A stretch of 64,000 bases of DNA, taken from Oceanospirillum sp048268485 (GTDB lineage Bacteria > Pseudomonadota > Gammaproteobacteria > Pseudomonadales > Halomonadaceae). The notes beneath the pieces are model-generated. The model saw only the letters and a list, made by a program, of their open reading frames with translations. It had not been told where the DNA came from and made no database searches. A program made the position numbers and the translations under genes. The stretch spans positions 1 to 64,000 of the forward strand of contig JBLWVL010000003.1 in assembly GCA_048268485.1 (NCBI GenBank). Direction: 5' to 3'. The number at the start of each line of letters is the position of its first letter. The first letter of the stretch is position 1. Shown in pieces: positions 32,718 through 42,019 of this stretch.

Positions 32718-33313
32718 GGCGGCTGCTGACTCAGCTGTTCCAGCTGCTGTAACCCCTCCTCAATAATCTGCCGGGCCTCATCGAATAGCTCAGGGTTACC
32801 CTGCTTCAATACCTGAAGCATGGCGTACTTTTCCGGCAGATAAAGAGCAGCAAATTCAGGGTCCCGTTCTGCAATCGTACAGGTGTTATCGATAATATCA
32901 GCCAGCTTGATGGTCTTGGCCCGAATATCAGCTTTTTCCAGCTGCAAACGGTCGATCAACTTGCGTTCTGCACACTCAAGCTCTTTGCTGTGAGGCCCCG
33001 AAGTGAGCTGATCCACCAGAAGCGCCACCTCATCACCAAACAGAACCCTGATCTCTTCCAGGTCCACATCAGTATCTTCCACTACATCATGCAACCAGGC
33101 TGCGGCCAGAACCTCTGGCTGAGTCAGGTATTCGGCAACGCGCTCAGCAACCGCTTGCGGGTGAACAATGTAATCCTCATTGGTATAGCGGCGAACCTGC
33201 TCATGCCGACCATGAGCATCTGCAGCAAACTGACGGGCACGCTCTACCAGTGGATGCTGCATAACAGAATCAGATTCTGTGTTATGCATATCAGGCTGTT
33301 TCTCTGGCTCCAT
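32702..33313 (-). CDS. Small HD-domain protein, possible (p)ppGpp hydrolase
   Basis: A 203-residue single-domain HD protein similar to the hydrolase half of RelA/SpoT and to small alarmone hydrolases (MESH1-like). The metal-site motifs are present: DYIVHPQAVAERV (about 47-59), AAWLHDVVEDTDVD (about 71-84), and KLADIIDN near residue 136. The catalytic ED pair is kept. GGAGG lies five bases before the ATG at 33313. Lies between panE and ppc. Activity on alarmones is inferred only from motif order; other nucleotides are possible substrates. Confidence 0.8.
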   Translation of the reverse strand: MEPEKQPDMHNTESDSVMQHPLVERARQFAADAHGRHEQVRRYTNEDYIVHPQAVAERVAEYLTQPEVLAAAWLHDVVEDTDVDLEEIRVLFGDEVALLVDQLTSGPHSKELECAERKLIDRLQLEKADIRAKTIKLADIIDNTCTIAERDPEFAALYLPEKYAMLQVLKQGNPELFDEARQIIEEGLQQLEQLSQQPPYEDG

Positions 33314-33427
33314 GCAACCTCCGAAAGCAAATTGGTTGCCTGGAAGGCAACCGGAACTTGCTGGCTGTTATGGCTCATATAAAACCAAGTGCCAGCTAAA
33401 ACTCAAACCGGCAAACCTTAGGAAAAT

Positions 33428-36067
33428 TTAACCGGTATTGCGAAGACCCGCGGCAATGCCGGCCATAGTCACCATCAGGGCCTGCTCAACCTGAGCATTC
33501 CCCGGCTGAGTGCGGTCCCTTTGCAATAGTTCTGCCTGTAAAACATGTAATGGATCAATATAAGGATTACGCACTCGTACTGCTTCGGCAATCAACGGCA
33601 TATGTTCCTGTAGTTCCTTACGATCACGGATCTGCATAACCGTCTGTTTCAGGTTATCCAGACGACTGCACAGGACATCACCCAACGTGTGCAGTTTTTC
33701 TGGTACCAGCTTTTTCTCATAGTAGCGGGCGACATTGGCGTCAGACTTAGTCAACACCATCTCCAACATATCCATATAGGTGGTAAAAAACGGCCATTTA
33801 TCCATCATCTCCCGAATTAAGGGCAGCTCACCCTCCTGCACTGCATCAGAAAGAGCAATATCACTACCCAGCCAGGCCGGTAGCATCAGGCGTATCTGGG
33901 TCCAGGCAAAAATCCAGGGGATCGCTCGCAGGCTTTCTACACCACCATCTGCACGGCGCTTGGCAGGACGGCTGCCCAATGGCAATTTAGCCAGCTCCTG
34001 CTCCGGTGTAATGGCACGGAAGTAAGGAACAAAATCCGGCACATCCCGCACCTGATGACGATAGCTCTGCAGAGCACGCTCAGCCAGTAAGTTCATCTCT
34101 TCACGCCATAAAGCTTTAACGGATGGTGGCGGCTGTAGTGTGGCTTCCAGCACAGCTGAGACATAAATTTCCATGCTCCTCTGGGCAATATCCGGCAAGC
34201 CAAACTTAAAACGTATCATCTCCCCTTGCTCTGTCACTCTAAGACTGCCACTGACAGAGCCCGGCGGCTGAGCGAGAATTGCCGAACGGGCAGGACCTCC
34301 ACCACGCCCGACCGTACCACCTCGACCATGGAAAAGTGTCAGATGGACGCCGTGACGCTTACAAACTTTCACCAGTTCTTCCTGGGCACGATACTGCCCC
34401 CAGGCCGCAGCAAGCTGCCCCGCATCCTTGGATGAGTCGGAGTAACCGATCATAATTTCCTGCTCACCGCGAATACGATCCTGGTACCACTCAATGCGCA
34501 TCAGACTACCAATCACTTCCGACGAACGATCCAGGTCATCCAGCGTTTCAAACAGAGGCACAACCTTCATAGGGAAAGGGCAGCCACACTCTTTCAGAAG
34601 CAGGTGCACCGCTAAAACATCCGAAGCATGATGCGCCATGGAGATGACATAGCTGCCAAGAGCTTCTTCGGACTGCTGAGCCACTACCCGACAGGTATCA
34701 ATCACCTCCTGAACCTCAGCAGAGGGTTGCCAATTATGAGGGATCAAAGGACGGCAGGAACGCAGTTCAGTCAGCAGAAAGTGCTGTTTTTCCGGCTCGC
34801 TCCAGTCATGATAACTCCCCAAGTCCAATGCCTGACAAATTTCCGCCATAACATCCGCATGACGGCCTGAGTCCTGACGAATATCCAGTTTAAGTAAATT
34901 AAGACCAAAACAGCTCGCACGCCGCAAAGTATCCAGCAGTGCACCTTTCGCAATACGTGACATACCACTGTCGATCAGGCTTTGATAACAAAGCTTAAGA
35001 GGCGCTTTAAGCTCATCCGTATCAATCAGAATGGCATCAGGCAATTCATCCCGGCTATGGCCATCAAGTTGGTCTTCAATCCATTCCTGTGTCACCTGAA
35101 GGCGGCGGCGTAAGCGGCGTAACAATACACGGTATGGTTCTTTGGTTTCTGAACCAACCTCTGAACGCAACGCATCATTACATTGCCACATAGAAAGCTC
35201 ATTCAGTAACAGATCAATATCACGCAAGTAAAGATCTGCCGCCATCCATCGCGCCAGCAGGAGTACCTCACGGGTCACACTAGCCGTAACATTTGGGTTT
35301 CCATCCCGGTCGCCCCCCATCCAGGAAGCAAAACGGATCGGGGAACAATCCAGCGGCAATGAGCGCCCGGTAGCTTCCTTCAGCCCCTGATTCAGGTGCC
35401 GGTAAAATTCAGGAACAGCCTGCCAAAGAGAGTTCTCAATCACCACAAACCCCCATTTGGCTTCATCCACAGGGGTAGGGCGCTGATGGCGAATCTCATC
35501 AGTATGCCAGGCTTGCTCTACTAATTGACGGATGCGGTTCTGAATTTTCTCCCGCTGATCCAGATAGAGGCTCTCATTTTCCAGCTGATCAAGACTCTCG
35601 GCAATAGCATCATATTTCTGAATCAATGTGCGGCGATTCACCTCTGTTGGGTGAGCAGTCATCACCAGATCAATGCGCATATCAGTAATGGTCTGCCAGA
35701 CCTCCTCCGGCGAAATATTCTGGGTCGCCAGGTGGTTAAACAGTGTCACGATAGAGTGCTGCTCAACGGCTTCGTAGTTCTCTGTTTTACGGTACCGGGC
35801 ACGATAATGTTGCTCTGCAATATTCGCAAGATTCAGAAACTGGTTAAAAGCCCGTGCCACTGGTAATAACTCATCATCTGATAAGTTGCTGAGGTAATCC
35901 TGCAGTCTATTGTCAGAGTGATCACCCTCGCGGTCAGCTTTCGCCAGATGACGGATGGTTTCGATCTTTTCTAAAAACTCATCACCCAAATGATGACTGA
36001 TGGTTTGGCCCAGATAGTCACCCAGCTCACGCACATTGTCACGTAACGACTCATGTAACTGATTCAC
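33428..36067 (-). CDS. ppc: Phosphoenolpyruvate carboxylase
   Basis: The 879-residue anaplerotic enzyme adds bicarbonate to PEP to form oxaloacetate, feeding the TCA genes in this window. Conserved sites are VMTAHPTEVNRRT (active-site His, about 137), GGDRDGNPNVTASVT, YSDSSKDAGQLAAAWG, FHGRGGTVGRGGGP and GSRPAKRR; the protein ends with the canonical NTG. The start codon is GTG, preceded by GGAGG seven bases upstream. It is divergent from the RHH-like gene, with a phased direct repeat in the shared promoter region. Confidence 0.98.
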   Translation of the reverse strand: MNQLHESLRDNVRELGDYLGQTISHHLGDEFLEKIETIRHLAKADREGDHSDNRLQDYLSNLSDDELLPVARAFNQFLNLANIAEQHYRARYRKTENYEAVEQHSIVTLFNHLATQNISPEEVWQTITDMRIDLVMTAHPTEVNRRTLIQKYDAIAESLDQLENESLYLDQREKIQNRIRQLVEQAWHTDEIRHQRPTPVDEAKWGFVVIENSLWQAVPEFYRHLNQGLKEATGRSLPLDCSPIRFASWMGGDRDGNPNVTASVTREVLLLARWMAADLYLRDIDLLLNELSMWQCNDALRSEVGSETKEPYRVLLRRLRRRLQVTQEWIEDQLDGHSRDELPDAILIDTDELKAPLKLCYQSLIDSGMSRIAKGALLDTLRRASCFGLNLLKLDIRQDSGRHADVMAEICQALDLGSYHDWSEPEKQHFLLTELRSCRPLIPHNWQPSAEVQEVIDTCRVVAQQSEEALGSYVISMAHHASDVLAVHLLLKECGCPFPMKVVPLFETLDDLDRSSEVIGSLMRIEWYQDRIRGEQEIMIGYSDSSKDAGQLAAAWGQYRAQEELVKVCKRHGVHLTLFHGRGGTVGRGGGPARSAILAQPPGSVSGSLRVTEQGEMIRFKFGLPDIAQRSMEIYVSAVLEATLQPPPSVKALWREEMNLLAERALQSYRHQVRDVPDFVPYFRAITPEQELAKLPLGSRPAKRRADGGVESLRAIPWIFAWTQIRLMLPAWLGSDIALSDAVQEGELPLIREMMDKWPFFTTYMDMLEMVLTKSDANVARYYEKKLVPEKLHTLGDVLCSRLDNLKQTVMQIRDRKELQEHMPLIAEAVRVRNPYIDPLHVLQAELLQRDRTQPGNAQVEQALMVTMAGIAAGLRNTG

Positions 36068-36136
36068 GGGTTACCTCCATGATGTCTGGAAAATTCATAC
36101 TACGGGAAGATGCAACAGCCAAGCCCGTAAATATTT

Positions 36137-36168
36137 TTTACTACGTTTGCATACCATTTACTACGTTT
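36137..36168. repeat. Direct repeat of TTTACTACGTTT at 20-bp spacing
   Basis: Identical 12-mers occupy 36137-36148 and 36157-36168, exactly 20 bp apart (two helical turns), between ppc and the RHH-like gene. The arrangement resembles a cooperative operator. Which protein binds it is unknown. Confidence 0.5.
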
Positions 36169-36268
36169 AAAAACCAAATGTCACTGGTTACTTTGCCTAA
36201 TCTGGGCCATCTTTAAGGTGTCGTTATTGGACAGCTTTAATATCAAGGTCGTCACCGGGAGTAAATTT

Positions 36269-36607
36269 ATGAGATTTAATGAATTGGTACACAACTGGAA
36301 AAGCAATGACACCGGGGCGATCACTGAGGAGCTCTATAGTATTCGGCTACCGGTTGAAGATGCGGCTCGGTTACAGGCACTGGCAGAACTTTTTCCGCGG
36401 CGACCGGCAGAATTACTGCTGGCAGACCTGATTAAGGTTGCACTGGATGAGGTTGAGGGACGCTTCCCTTATGAAAAAGGCAGCAAAGTAGTGGCCCACG
36501 ATGAAGAAGGCGACCCCATCTATGAAGATGAAGGTTTAACCCCCCGGTTTCTTGAACTGAGCCGTCACTACCTGAAAGAATATACAAAGCTTAAGGCTGC
36601 AGGTTAA
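36269..36607 (+). CDS. Small conserved protein with a ribbon-helix-helix-like core
   Basis: A protein of about 112 residues. LYSIRLPVEDAARLQALAELF followed by RRPAELLLADLIKVAL (about residues 22-60) has the strand-helix-helix pattern of RHH DNA-binding proteins. The C-terminal part, VAHDEEGDPIYEDEGLTPRFLELSRHYL, is distinctive. Relatives in Pseudomonas are, from memory, sometimes labelled 'pilin assembly protein'; I see no evidence here for that role. GGGAG lies seven bases before the ATG at 36269, so this start was preferred over an upstream GTG. No toxin partner is visible. Confidence 0.75.
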   Translation: MRFNELVHNWKSNDTGAITEELYSIRLPVEDAARLQALAELFPRRPAELLLADLIKVALDEVEGRFPYEKGSKVVAHDEEGDPIYEDEGLTPRFLELSRHYLKEYTKLKAAG

Positions 36608-36663
36608 TTTAGCTTCAGAAAAACAGCCTTACCACCAGAAAACGAATAGCACACTGTTTTATC

Positions 36664-36770
36664 GCTGCCTTTCTCCCTTGGGCAGCAACTATCCGCAGGT
36701 TTTCTGCGGAACTTGCCATGTGGGGCCGCCTGCCTGACGTTTTCGCATCAGGGTTACAGGCGGTCTATTT
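36664..36770 (+). ncRNA. Candidate structured RNA / 3'-UTR sRNA
   Basis: Three consecutive hairpins: GCTGCC/GGCAGC (36664-36686), CCGCAG/CTGCGG (36693-36709), and a long interrupted stem from CCGCCTG to CAGGCGG (36726-36763). The last is followed by TATTTTTTT, so it doubles as an intrinsic terminator. I cannot find a clear promoter; it may be released from the mRNA of the RHH-like gene. No known family is recognised. Confidence 0.35.
36726..36770 (+). terminator. Terminator behind the RHH-like gene
   Basis: CCGCCTG and CAGGCGG form the lower stem with CTGA/TCAG above it, followed by seven T residues after TA. Confidence 0.75.
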
Positions 36771-36804
36771 TTTTACTCACACCAGCCAATAAAAAATACA
36801 CAGT

Positions 36805-37713
36805 TTATTGTTCCAATAACTTGGCCTCATCCCACCACTGATCCATCTGCTCCAGATTCACATCATCAAAACTGAGCCCCGCATTCTGCAGCTGCTGTTC
36901 AATGTAGGCAAAACGGAATTCAAACTTGCGATTCGTCCCTCTTAATGCACTTTCAGGGTCTTTTTTCAGATAGCGACTGAGATTTGTTGCGGCAAATAAC
37001 AGATCACCAAACTCCTTCTGGGCTTCCGGCAGATTGTTCTCTGCCACGGCTTCTTCGACCTCTTCCAGCTCTTCACGCACCTTTTCCAGCACACCCTGAA
37101 TATCCGGCCAGTCGAAGCCCACTTTGGAAGCTTTTTTCTGAATCTTGGCGGCTCGGGTCAGTGCCGGTAGTCCTACGGGGATATCCGCCAGAACCGAAGG
37201 CTTCTGTAGCGAACGCTCACCAGTTTCTGTTGCCGATTTTTTCGCCTTCTCTTCCGCCTTAATCTCATCCCAGCGCTGTTTCACCTGAGCTTCATCAACA
37301 TCAGCCGCTGAGACCGAGTTATTATCCGCAGGGTATAATTGCCCGTCGGCAAAAACGTGGGGATGACGGCGTATCATTTTAGTAACCAGCTCATCGGCCA
37401 CATCATCCAGACTGAACCAGCCTTTCTCATCCGCCATCTGGCTGTAATAGATCACCTGGAACAACAGATCACCCAGCTCTTCCTTCAGGTGATCCCAGTC
37501 TTCACGCTCAATGGTATCCGCCACTTCATAGGCTTCTTCCAGCGTATGAGGCACGATGGTGGCAAAGGTTTGCTCCTTATCCCAAGGGCAACCGGTTTCA
37601 GGGTCCCGCAGGCGTGCCATCAGATAGGTTAGGTCTTTTATGCTGTATCGGTTAGAAGACTTCTGCTGCTCAGATAGTTGTGACTGTGCATTAACAATTG
37701 GCTTTTGACTCAT
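36805..37713 (-). CDS. mazG: Nucleoside triphosphate pyrophosphohydrolase MazG
   Basis: A 302-residue all-alpha NTP pyrophosphatase. Two MazG domains are visible. The first has CPWDKEQTF, LEEAYEVADTI and EELGDLLFQVIYYSQ (ExxE and ExxD-type metal ligands). The second has EELEEVEEAV and KEFGDLLFAATNLSRYL. It cleaves dNTPs and, in E. coli, modulates ppGpp-related stress. The first 25 residues are a Gln/Ser-rich extension. It lies downstream of relA on the same strand, separated by a terminator, matching the relA-mazG linkage of E. coli and Pseudomonas. Confidence 0.94.
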   Translation of the reverse strand: MSQKPIVNAQSQLSEQQKSSNRYSIKDLTYLMARLRDPETGCPWDKEQTFATIVPHTLEEAYEVADTIEREDWDHLKEELGDLLFQVIYYSQMADEKGWFSLDDVADELVTKMIRRHPHVFADGQLYPADNNSVSAADVDEAQVKQRWDEIKAEEKAKKSATETGERSLQKPSVLADIPVGLPALTRAAKIQKKASKVGFDWPDIQGVLEKVREELEEVEEAVAENNLPEAQKEFGDLLFAATNLSRYLKKDPESALRGTNRKFEFRFAYIEQQLQNAGLSFDDVNLEQMDQWWDEAKLLEQ

Positions 37714-37760
37714 AACAGATGGCTCTTGAAATAAATGAATAAATGGAAGACTCTAACGCA

Positions 37761-37784
37761 AAACACCCGCAAAAGCGGGCGTTT
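37761..37784 (-). terminator. Terminator-like hairpin between relA and mazG
   Basis: AAACACCCGC and GCGGGCGTTT pair with one mismatch around a four-base loop; on the minus strand GTGTTTT follows. Confidence 0.6.
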
Positions 37785-37828
37785 TAGGCAATCGGTATGA
37801 TCGCGGCTTCCAATAGACCAGAAACAGG

Positions 37829-40111
37829 TCAGGCTGACTTTTTCTTTTCCTGAAAGCGCTGAACATCGAGAATATTCGGCAGCTGCTCGATCCGGTTAAG
37901 GATACGGCCCAGCACCTGAATACCATCTACTTCCAGCGTTACCAGAATATTAGCCTGGTTCTCTTTTTTGTCTGTCAGTGTATTCACCGACAGAACATTG
38001 ACCTTATCATTGGCCAGTACCGACATAATATCCCGTAACAGACCGGAACGATCCCAAGCTCGGATACGCACATCAACCGAATACATATGCTGAGTGCGCT
38101 CTCCCCACTCAACGTTAATCATTCGATGCGGATCTTCAGCTTTCAGCTGTAAGGCATTAGCACAATCCTGACGGTGAATTGAAACACCACGACCGACAGT
38201 GATGTAACCCACGATGTCATCACCGGGCACCGGATGGCAGCATTTGGCAATCTGCGTCATCAGGTTACCCACACCGTGAATAGTGATGTCATCCGGTGCA
38301 TTGCTACCGGGTTTCTGGCCACCATGGTAACGACGGTGCAGCAGGAATTTTTCTAACTGCTCTTCATCATCCGTTTCACCGAACAGGTTCTGGGCTACAC
38401 TCAACACCTGACCGGTACGCAAGTCACCAGCCCCTAGTGCCGCATACATATCGTCTTCAGTGTTATAATTAACGGCCTGCGCCAGCTTCGGCAGATCAAG
38501 ACCGCTCAGACCGAGTTGTTTGAACTCTTTCTCAAGCAGCTGACGTCCTTCAACAATATTCTGATCACGGTCCTGCAGCTTAAACCAGCTCTGAATCTTA
38601 GCCCGGGTACGGGATGTCAGGGCGTATCCCAAAGCAGGATTCAGCCAGTCCCGACTGGGCCGGGTATTTTCTGAAGTCAGAATCTCCACCTGATCACCTG
38701 TTTTCAGATGATAGGTCAGCGGCACAATACGACCATTCACCTTAGCACCACGGCAACGGTGGCCAACTTCGGTATGCACCCGGTAGGCAAAATCGACCGG
38801 TGTCGCATCATGGGGCAGATCCACCACATGGCCATCCGGTGTGAAGATATAGATGCGGTCCGGAGCTACATCATTACGCAACTCTTCACGTAACCCATTG
38901 GCATCCCCAACCTCTTCATGCCATTCCAGAACCTGGCGCAACCAGGCAATTTTCTCTTCGTAGCTATCACTGGTTTTCTTGGTATCGGTACCCTTATAAA
39001 GCCAATGTGCACAGACTCCCAGCTCGGCTTCCTCATGCATATCGAGGGTACGAATCTGAACTTCCAGCACTTTTCCCTCAGGCCCAACCACTGCAGTATG
39101 CAAAGAGCGATAGCCATTTTCTTTAGGCGTTGCGATATAGTCATCAAACTCATGGGGAATGTGGTGCCACAGGCCATGAATAATCCCCAGAGCGGTATAG
39201 CAGTCTTTTACATCCGGTACCAAAATACGTACAGCGCGCACATCGTATACTTCGGAGAAGTCGATATTTTTGCGTTTCATTTTGCGCCAGATGCTGTAAA
39301 TATGTTTCGCACGGCCATTCACTTGGGCACCGTGAATACCTTCACCCACCAGCTTATCTTTCAGCAGCACGATCACTTTTTCGATATATTCGGTACGGTC
39401 GAGGCGCTTCTCAGACAACAAATGAGCAATACTTTTGTACTGCTCCTCTTCCAGATAACGGAAAGAGAGATCTTCCAGCTCCCACTTGATGTAACCAATG
39501 CCTAAACGGTGCGCCAGCGGAGCATAAATTTCGAACACTTCTCGGGCAACACGCAGACGTTTATCACGGGGGGCGTTTTTGGCATCACGGATGGCACAGG
39601 TACGTTCTGCCAGTTTGATCAGAGCGACACGAACATCATCAATCATCGCCACCAGCATTTTACGCAGATTTTCCAGCTGGCTTTTGTTCTCCTGACCAAA
39701 GACGATGCCTTCTGTCGGAAGCTGAATCTGGCTGATGGCTGCCATCTCGGTGACACCATTGACCAGCTTGGAAACCGTCTCACCAAAAGACTCTTCAACC
39801 TGAGCAATGGAGATATGACCTTCGCGCACGGCGCGATACAGAATCGCCGCGATCAGAGAGTCTTCATCCATCTGCAGCTCACCGAGAATATCGGCCATCT
39901 CAAGACCAGTACGGAAGCAGCGGGACCCTTTAACAATCCAGTAGTTGTCCTCTTTACGCGCATTGCGCTGAGCGTCACGTGCCATCTCACAGGCCGACCG
40001 AACACGCTCCGGTGTAGTGAGCGTGACATCCTCCTGCAGACGCTGTAGCCAGTTAGGGATATTTACCGTGCCATCAGGGTTTAACGGTTGATCTTCACGT
40101 ACTTTTACCAT
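37829..40111 (-). CDS. relA: GTP pyrophosphokinase RelA (ppGpp synthetase I)
   Basis: A protein of about 760 residues that makes (p)ppGpp on stalled ribosomes. The N-terminal pseudo-hydrolase domain has LYRAVREG where SpoT has its HD pair, so hydrolysis should be lost. The synthetase domain contains EVYDVRAVRILV, DYIATPKENGYRSLHTAV and EVQIRTLDMHEEAELG. TGS (DRIYIFTPDGHVVDLP), a zinc-finger-type CCHPVPGDDIVGYIT region and a C-terminal ACT domain follow. I chose the ATG at 40111, which has AGG seven bases upstream and starts MVKVRED as in the family; the ATG at 40162 has no spacing for its ribosome binding site. Confidence 0.96.
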   Translation of the reverse strand: MVKVREDQPLNPDGTVNIPNWLQRLQEDVTLTTPERVRSACEMARDAQRNARKEDNYWIVKGSRCFRTGLEMADILGELQMDEDSLIAAILYRAVREGHISIAQVEESFGETVSKLVNGVTEMAAISQIQLPTEGIVFGQENKSQLENLRKMLVAMIDDVRVALIKLAERTCAIRDAKNAPRDKRLRVAREVFEIYAPLAHRLGIGYIKWELEDLSFRYLEEEQYKSIAHLLSEKRLDRTEYIEKVIVLLKDKLVGEGIHGAQVNGRAKHIYSIWRKMKRKNIDFSEVYDVRAVRILVPDVKDCYTALGIIHGLWHHIPHEFDDYIATPKENGYRSLHTAVVGPEGKVLEVQIRTLDMHEEAELGVCAHWLYKGTDTKKTSDSYEEKIAWLRQVLEWHEEVGDANGLREELRNDVAPDRIYIFTPDGHVVDLPHDATPVDFAYRVHTEVGHRCRGAKVNGRIVPLTYHLKTGDQVEILTSENTRPSRDWLNPALGYALTSRTRAKIQSWFKLQDRDQNIVEGRQLLEKEFKQLGLSGLDLPKLAQAVNYNTEDDMYAALGAGDLRTGQVLSVAQNLFGETDDEEQLEKFLLHRRYHGGQKPGSNAPDDITIHGVGNLMTQIAKCCHPVPGDDIVGYITVGRGVSIHRQDCANALQLKAEDPHRMINVEWGERTQHMYSVDVRIRAWDRSGLLRDIMSVLANDKVNVLSVNTLTDKKENQANILVTLEVDGIQVLGRILNRIEQLPNILDVQRFQEKKKSA

Positions 40112-40373
40112 GTCTTCGCCTGTAAATTTCAGTTTCTTATTATAAGGTGTTCGCTCAGACATCCGTCCGGCTGCACCCTTTATTAATGGCGGCCTTGTAA
40201 GAGTCAGCAGGCTTGCCGTTGCCCCGGCAATAAAATTGCTGACTCAGCCTCTTCTTCTCTGCCGGCCCTCCCCCTCTGATCCAAACAAAGGGGCAACAGG
40301 CAGAGAGCGTAATAAACAGCGGTATCAAACCTGTATCACGAACGAGCGCCGATACAGTATGTCGCCGCAAAAA

Positions 40374-41717
40374 TCAGGACTTTTTCTTTTTACCACCGCG
40401 CTCAAACAGTGCCATGGATTCCACATGAGCCGTTTGCGGAAACATATCCATGATTCCGGCTCGAACCAGTTTATAACCCTGCTCCGTCAAAATAGCGCTG
40501 TCTCTGGCAAGAGTTGAAGGGTTACAGGACACATACAGCACCCGCTTTGCCCCCAACGCTTTCATCTGCTCACAGATAGCCTGTGCGCCAGTACGGGGTG
40601 GATCCAACAGAACGACATTATAACGGGTCTTAGCCCAGGAAAGACCTTTGAATGACTGACTCAGGTCAGCCACCTCAAAAAAAGCATTTTTCATGCCATT
40701 TAATTCAGCATTGGCCCGGGCCCGTTGAACCAGATTCGATGCACCTTCAATGCCTGTGACAGAAGCCACTTTTCTCGCCAGTGGCAAACTAAAATTACCA
40801 AAACCCGCAAACAGATCCAGCACCACGTCATCGCTCTTTGGTTGCAGCCACTCCATAGCCTGATCGACCATCTGACGGTTGATAGCAGGGTTTACCTGCA
40901 CAAAGTCATTAGGCTGGAAAGCCAGAGTAATCTCATCATGCCGGTAGCTGAGCACAGGTAACAGGTCGCCACTCAGTGTAACCACCTTGTCCTTTTCAAG
41001 ACTGGCTTTAGCCAGGCTATCCGCCTGACCTTTCTGCCAGTAAAGCTGAACCCGGTGCTCTTCAGCCCAGTTCAACCAAATCAGCTGATCTTTATGAGAC
41101 AAATCTTTCAGGTGGCGCACCACAAGAGCGCACCCTTCGTCACTGTATACCAGCTCAAGGTGTCCAATGGTTTTTCGGGACTCCAGCTCAGGAATCAGGT
41201 CGTATAAAGAGGGAATCAGTGCCGATATTTCCGGGTGCAATACCGCACAGTGCTGAATCGCCACCAGATGGGAAGACCCTTTCTCACGGAAACCGATAAT
41301 CAGATCACCATGACGATTCCACTTCACACCAAGTCGTGCTTTGCGACGATAGCCCCAGGCCTCATCCACCAAAGCATCCTGCAGAGGAATATCAGAAAGC
41401 TTGCCGAAACGCTCCAGCTGGTCCACCAGTGCAGACTGCTTAACATCACGCTGACATTCCAGAGAAAGATGCTGCATACCGCAGCCGCCACACTGCAGGT
41501 AATACTCACAGGCAGGGGCAACTCGATCCGGGGAAGGGGTGTGTATTGCTTCACAAACAGCTTCATCAAAACGACGATGGGATTTGACGATACGGATATC
41601 CACCGTTTCTCCAGCCAGTGCGCCCTCAACAAAAACAGTTTTTCCCTTGTGGCGGGCAATGCCCCGACCATCATGGCTCAGGCGTTCAATGGGGAGTTCA
41701 GACACTAGCTCAGGCAC
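40374..41717 (-). CDS. rlmD: 23S rRNA (uracil-1939-C5)-methyltransferase RlmD
   Basis: A 447-residue SAM-dependent methyltransferase. It has an N-terminal TRAM domain (ERLSHDGRGIARHKGKTV), the iron-sulfur motif CEYYLQCGGCGMQHL (about 72-86) with a further Cys in QHCAVLHP, the SAM-binding DLFAGFGNFSLPLA, and the catalytic cysteine in LYVSCNPSTLARD. The start appears to be GTG at 41717 with GGGGG four bases upstream. The barA-cysM-rlmD-relA-mazG order is as in Pseudomonas. Confidence 0.94.
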   Translation of the reverse strand: MPELVSELPIERLSHDGRGIARHKGKTVFVEGALAGETVDIRIVKSHRRFDEAVCEAIHTPSPDRVAPACEYYLQCGGCGMQHLSLECQRDVKQSALVDQLERFGKLSDIPLQDALVDEAWGYRRKARLGVKWNRHGDLIIGFREKGSSHLVAIQHCAVLHPEISALIPSLYDLIPELESRKTIGHLELVYSDEGCALVVRHLKDLSHKDQLIWLNWAEEHRVQLYWQKGQADSLAKASLEKDKVVTLSGDLLPVLSYRHDEITLAFQPNDFVQVNPAINRQMVDQAMEWLQPKSDDVVLDLFAGFGNFSLPLARKVASVTGIEGASNLVQRARANAELNGMKNAFFEVADLSQSFKGLSWAKTRYNVVLLDPPRTGAQAICEQMKALGAKRVLYVSCNPSTLARDSAILTEQGYKLVRAGIMDMFPQTAHVESMALFERGGKKKKS

Positions 41718-42019
41718 ATAGCCCCCTTTCTTATCGACAATATCTGCACAAACACGCCTTCAGGTACCCTTATATTGAGGTAGCCTGCATTGATGATAAT
41801 CAGCAGGACAACAACGGAACGTAGAGTAAAGAACTGCAAGTGCAGAATAAAGCAACAGCACTGCATAATGGTCGCAGATAATAACGGCTAATCTGAGCTT
41901 GTCCAGCCAGAGGGTTTAATCACACTCAAATTGCGGCGAAAATCACAACATCCTTATAGCCAAGATAATGCACCGCAATAATCATAATAAGTAAGCAATT
42001 TCAGCCCTAAAACAGGTAA
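41718..42019. other. Spacer between cysM and rlmD
   Basis: About 300 bases without a gene. I see no terminator with a T-run, no RNA gene and no clear promoter; it presumably holds the rlmD promoter. Confidence 0.3.
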
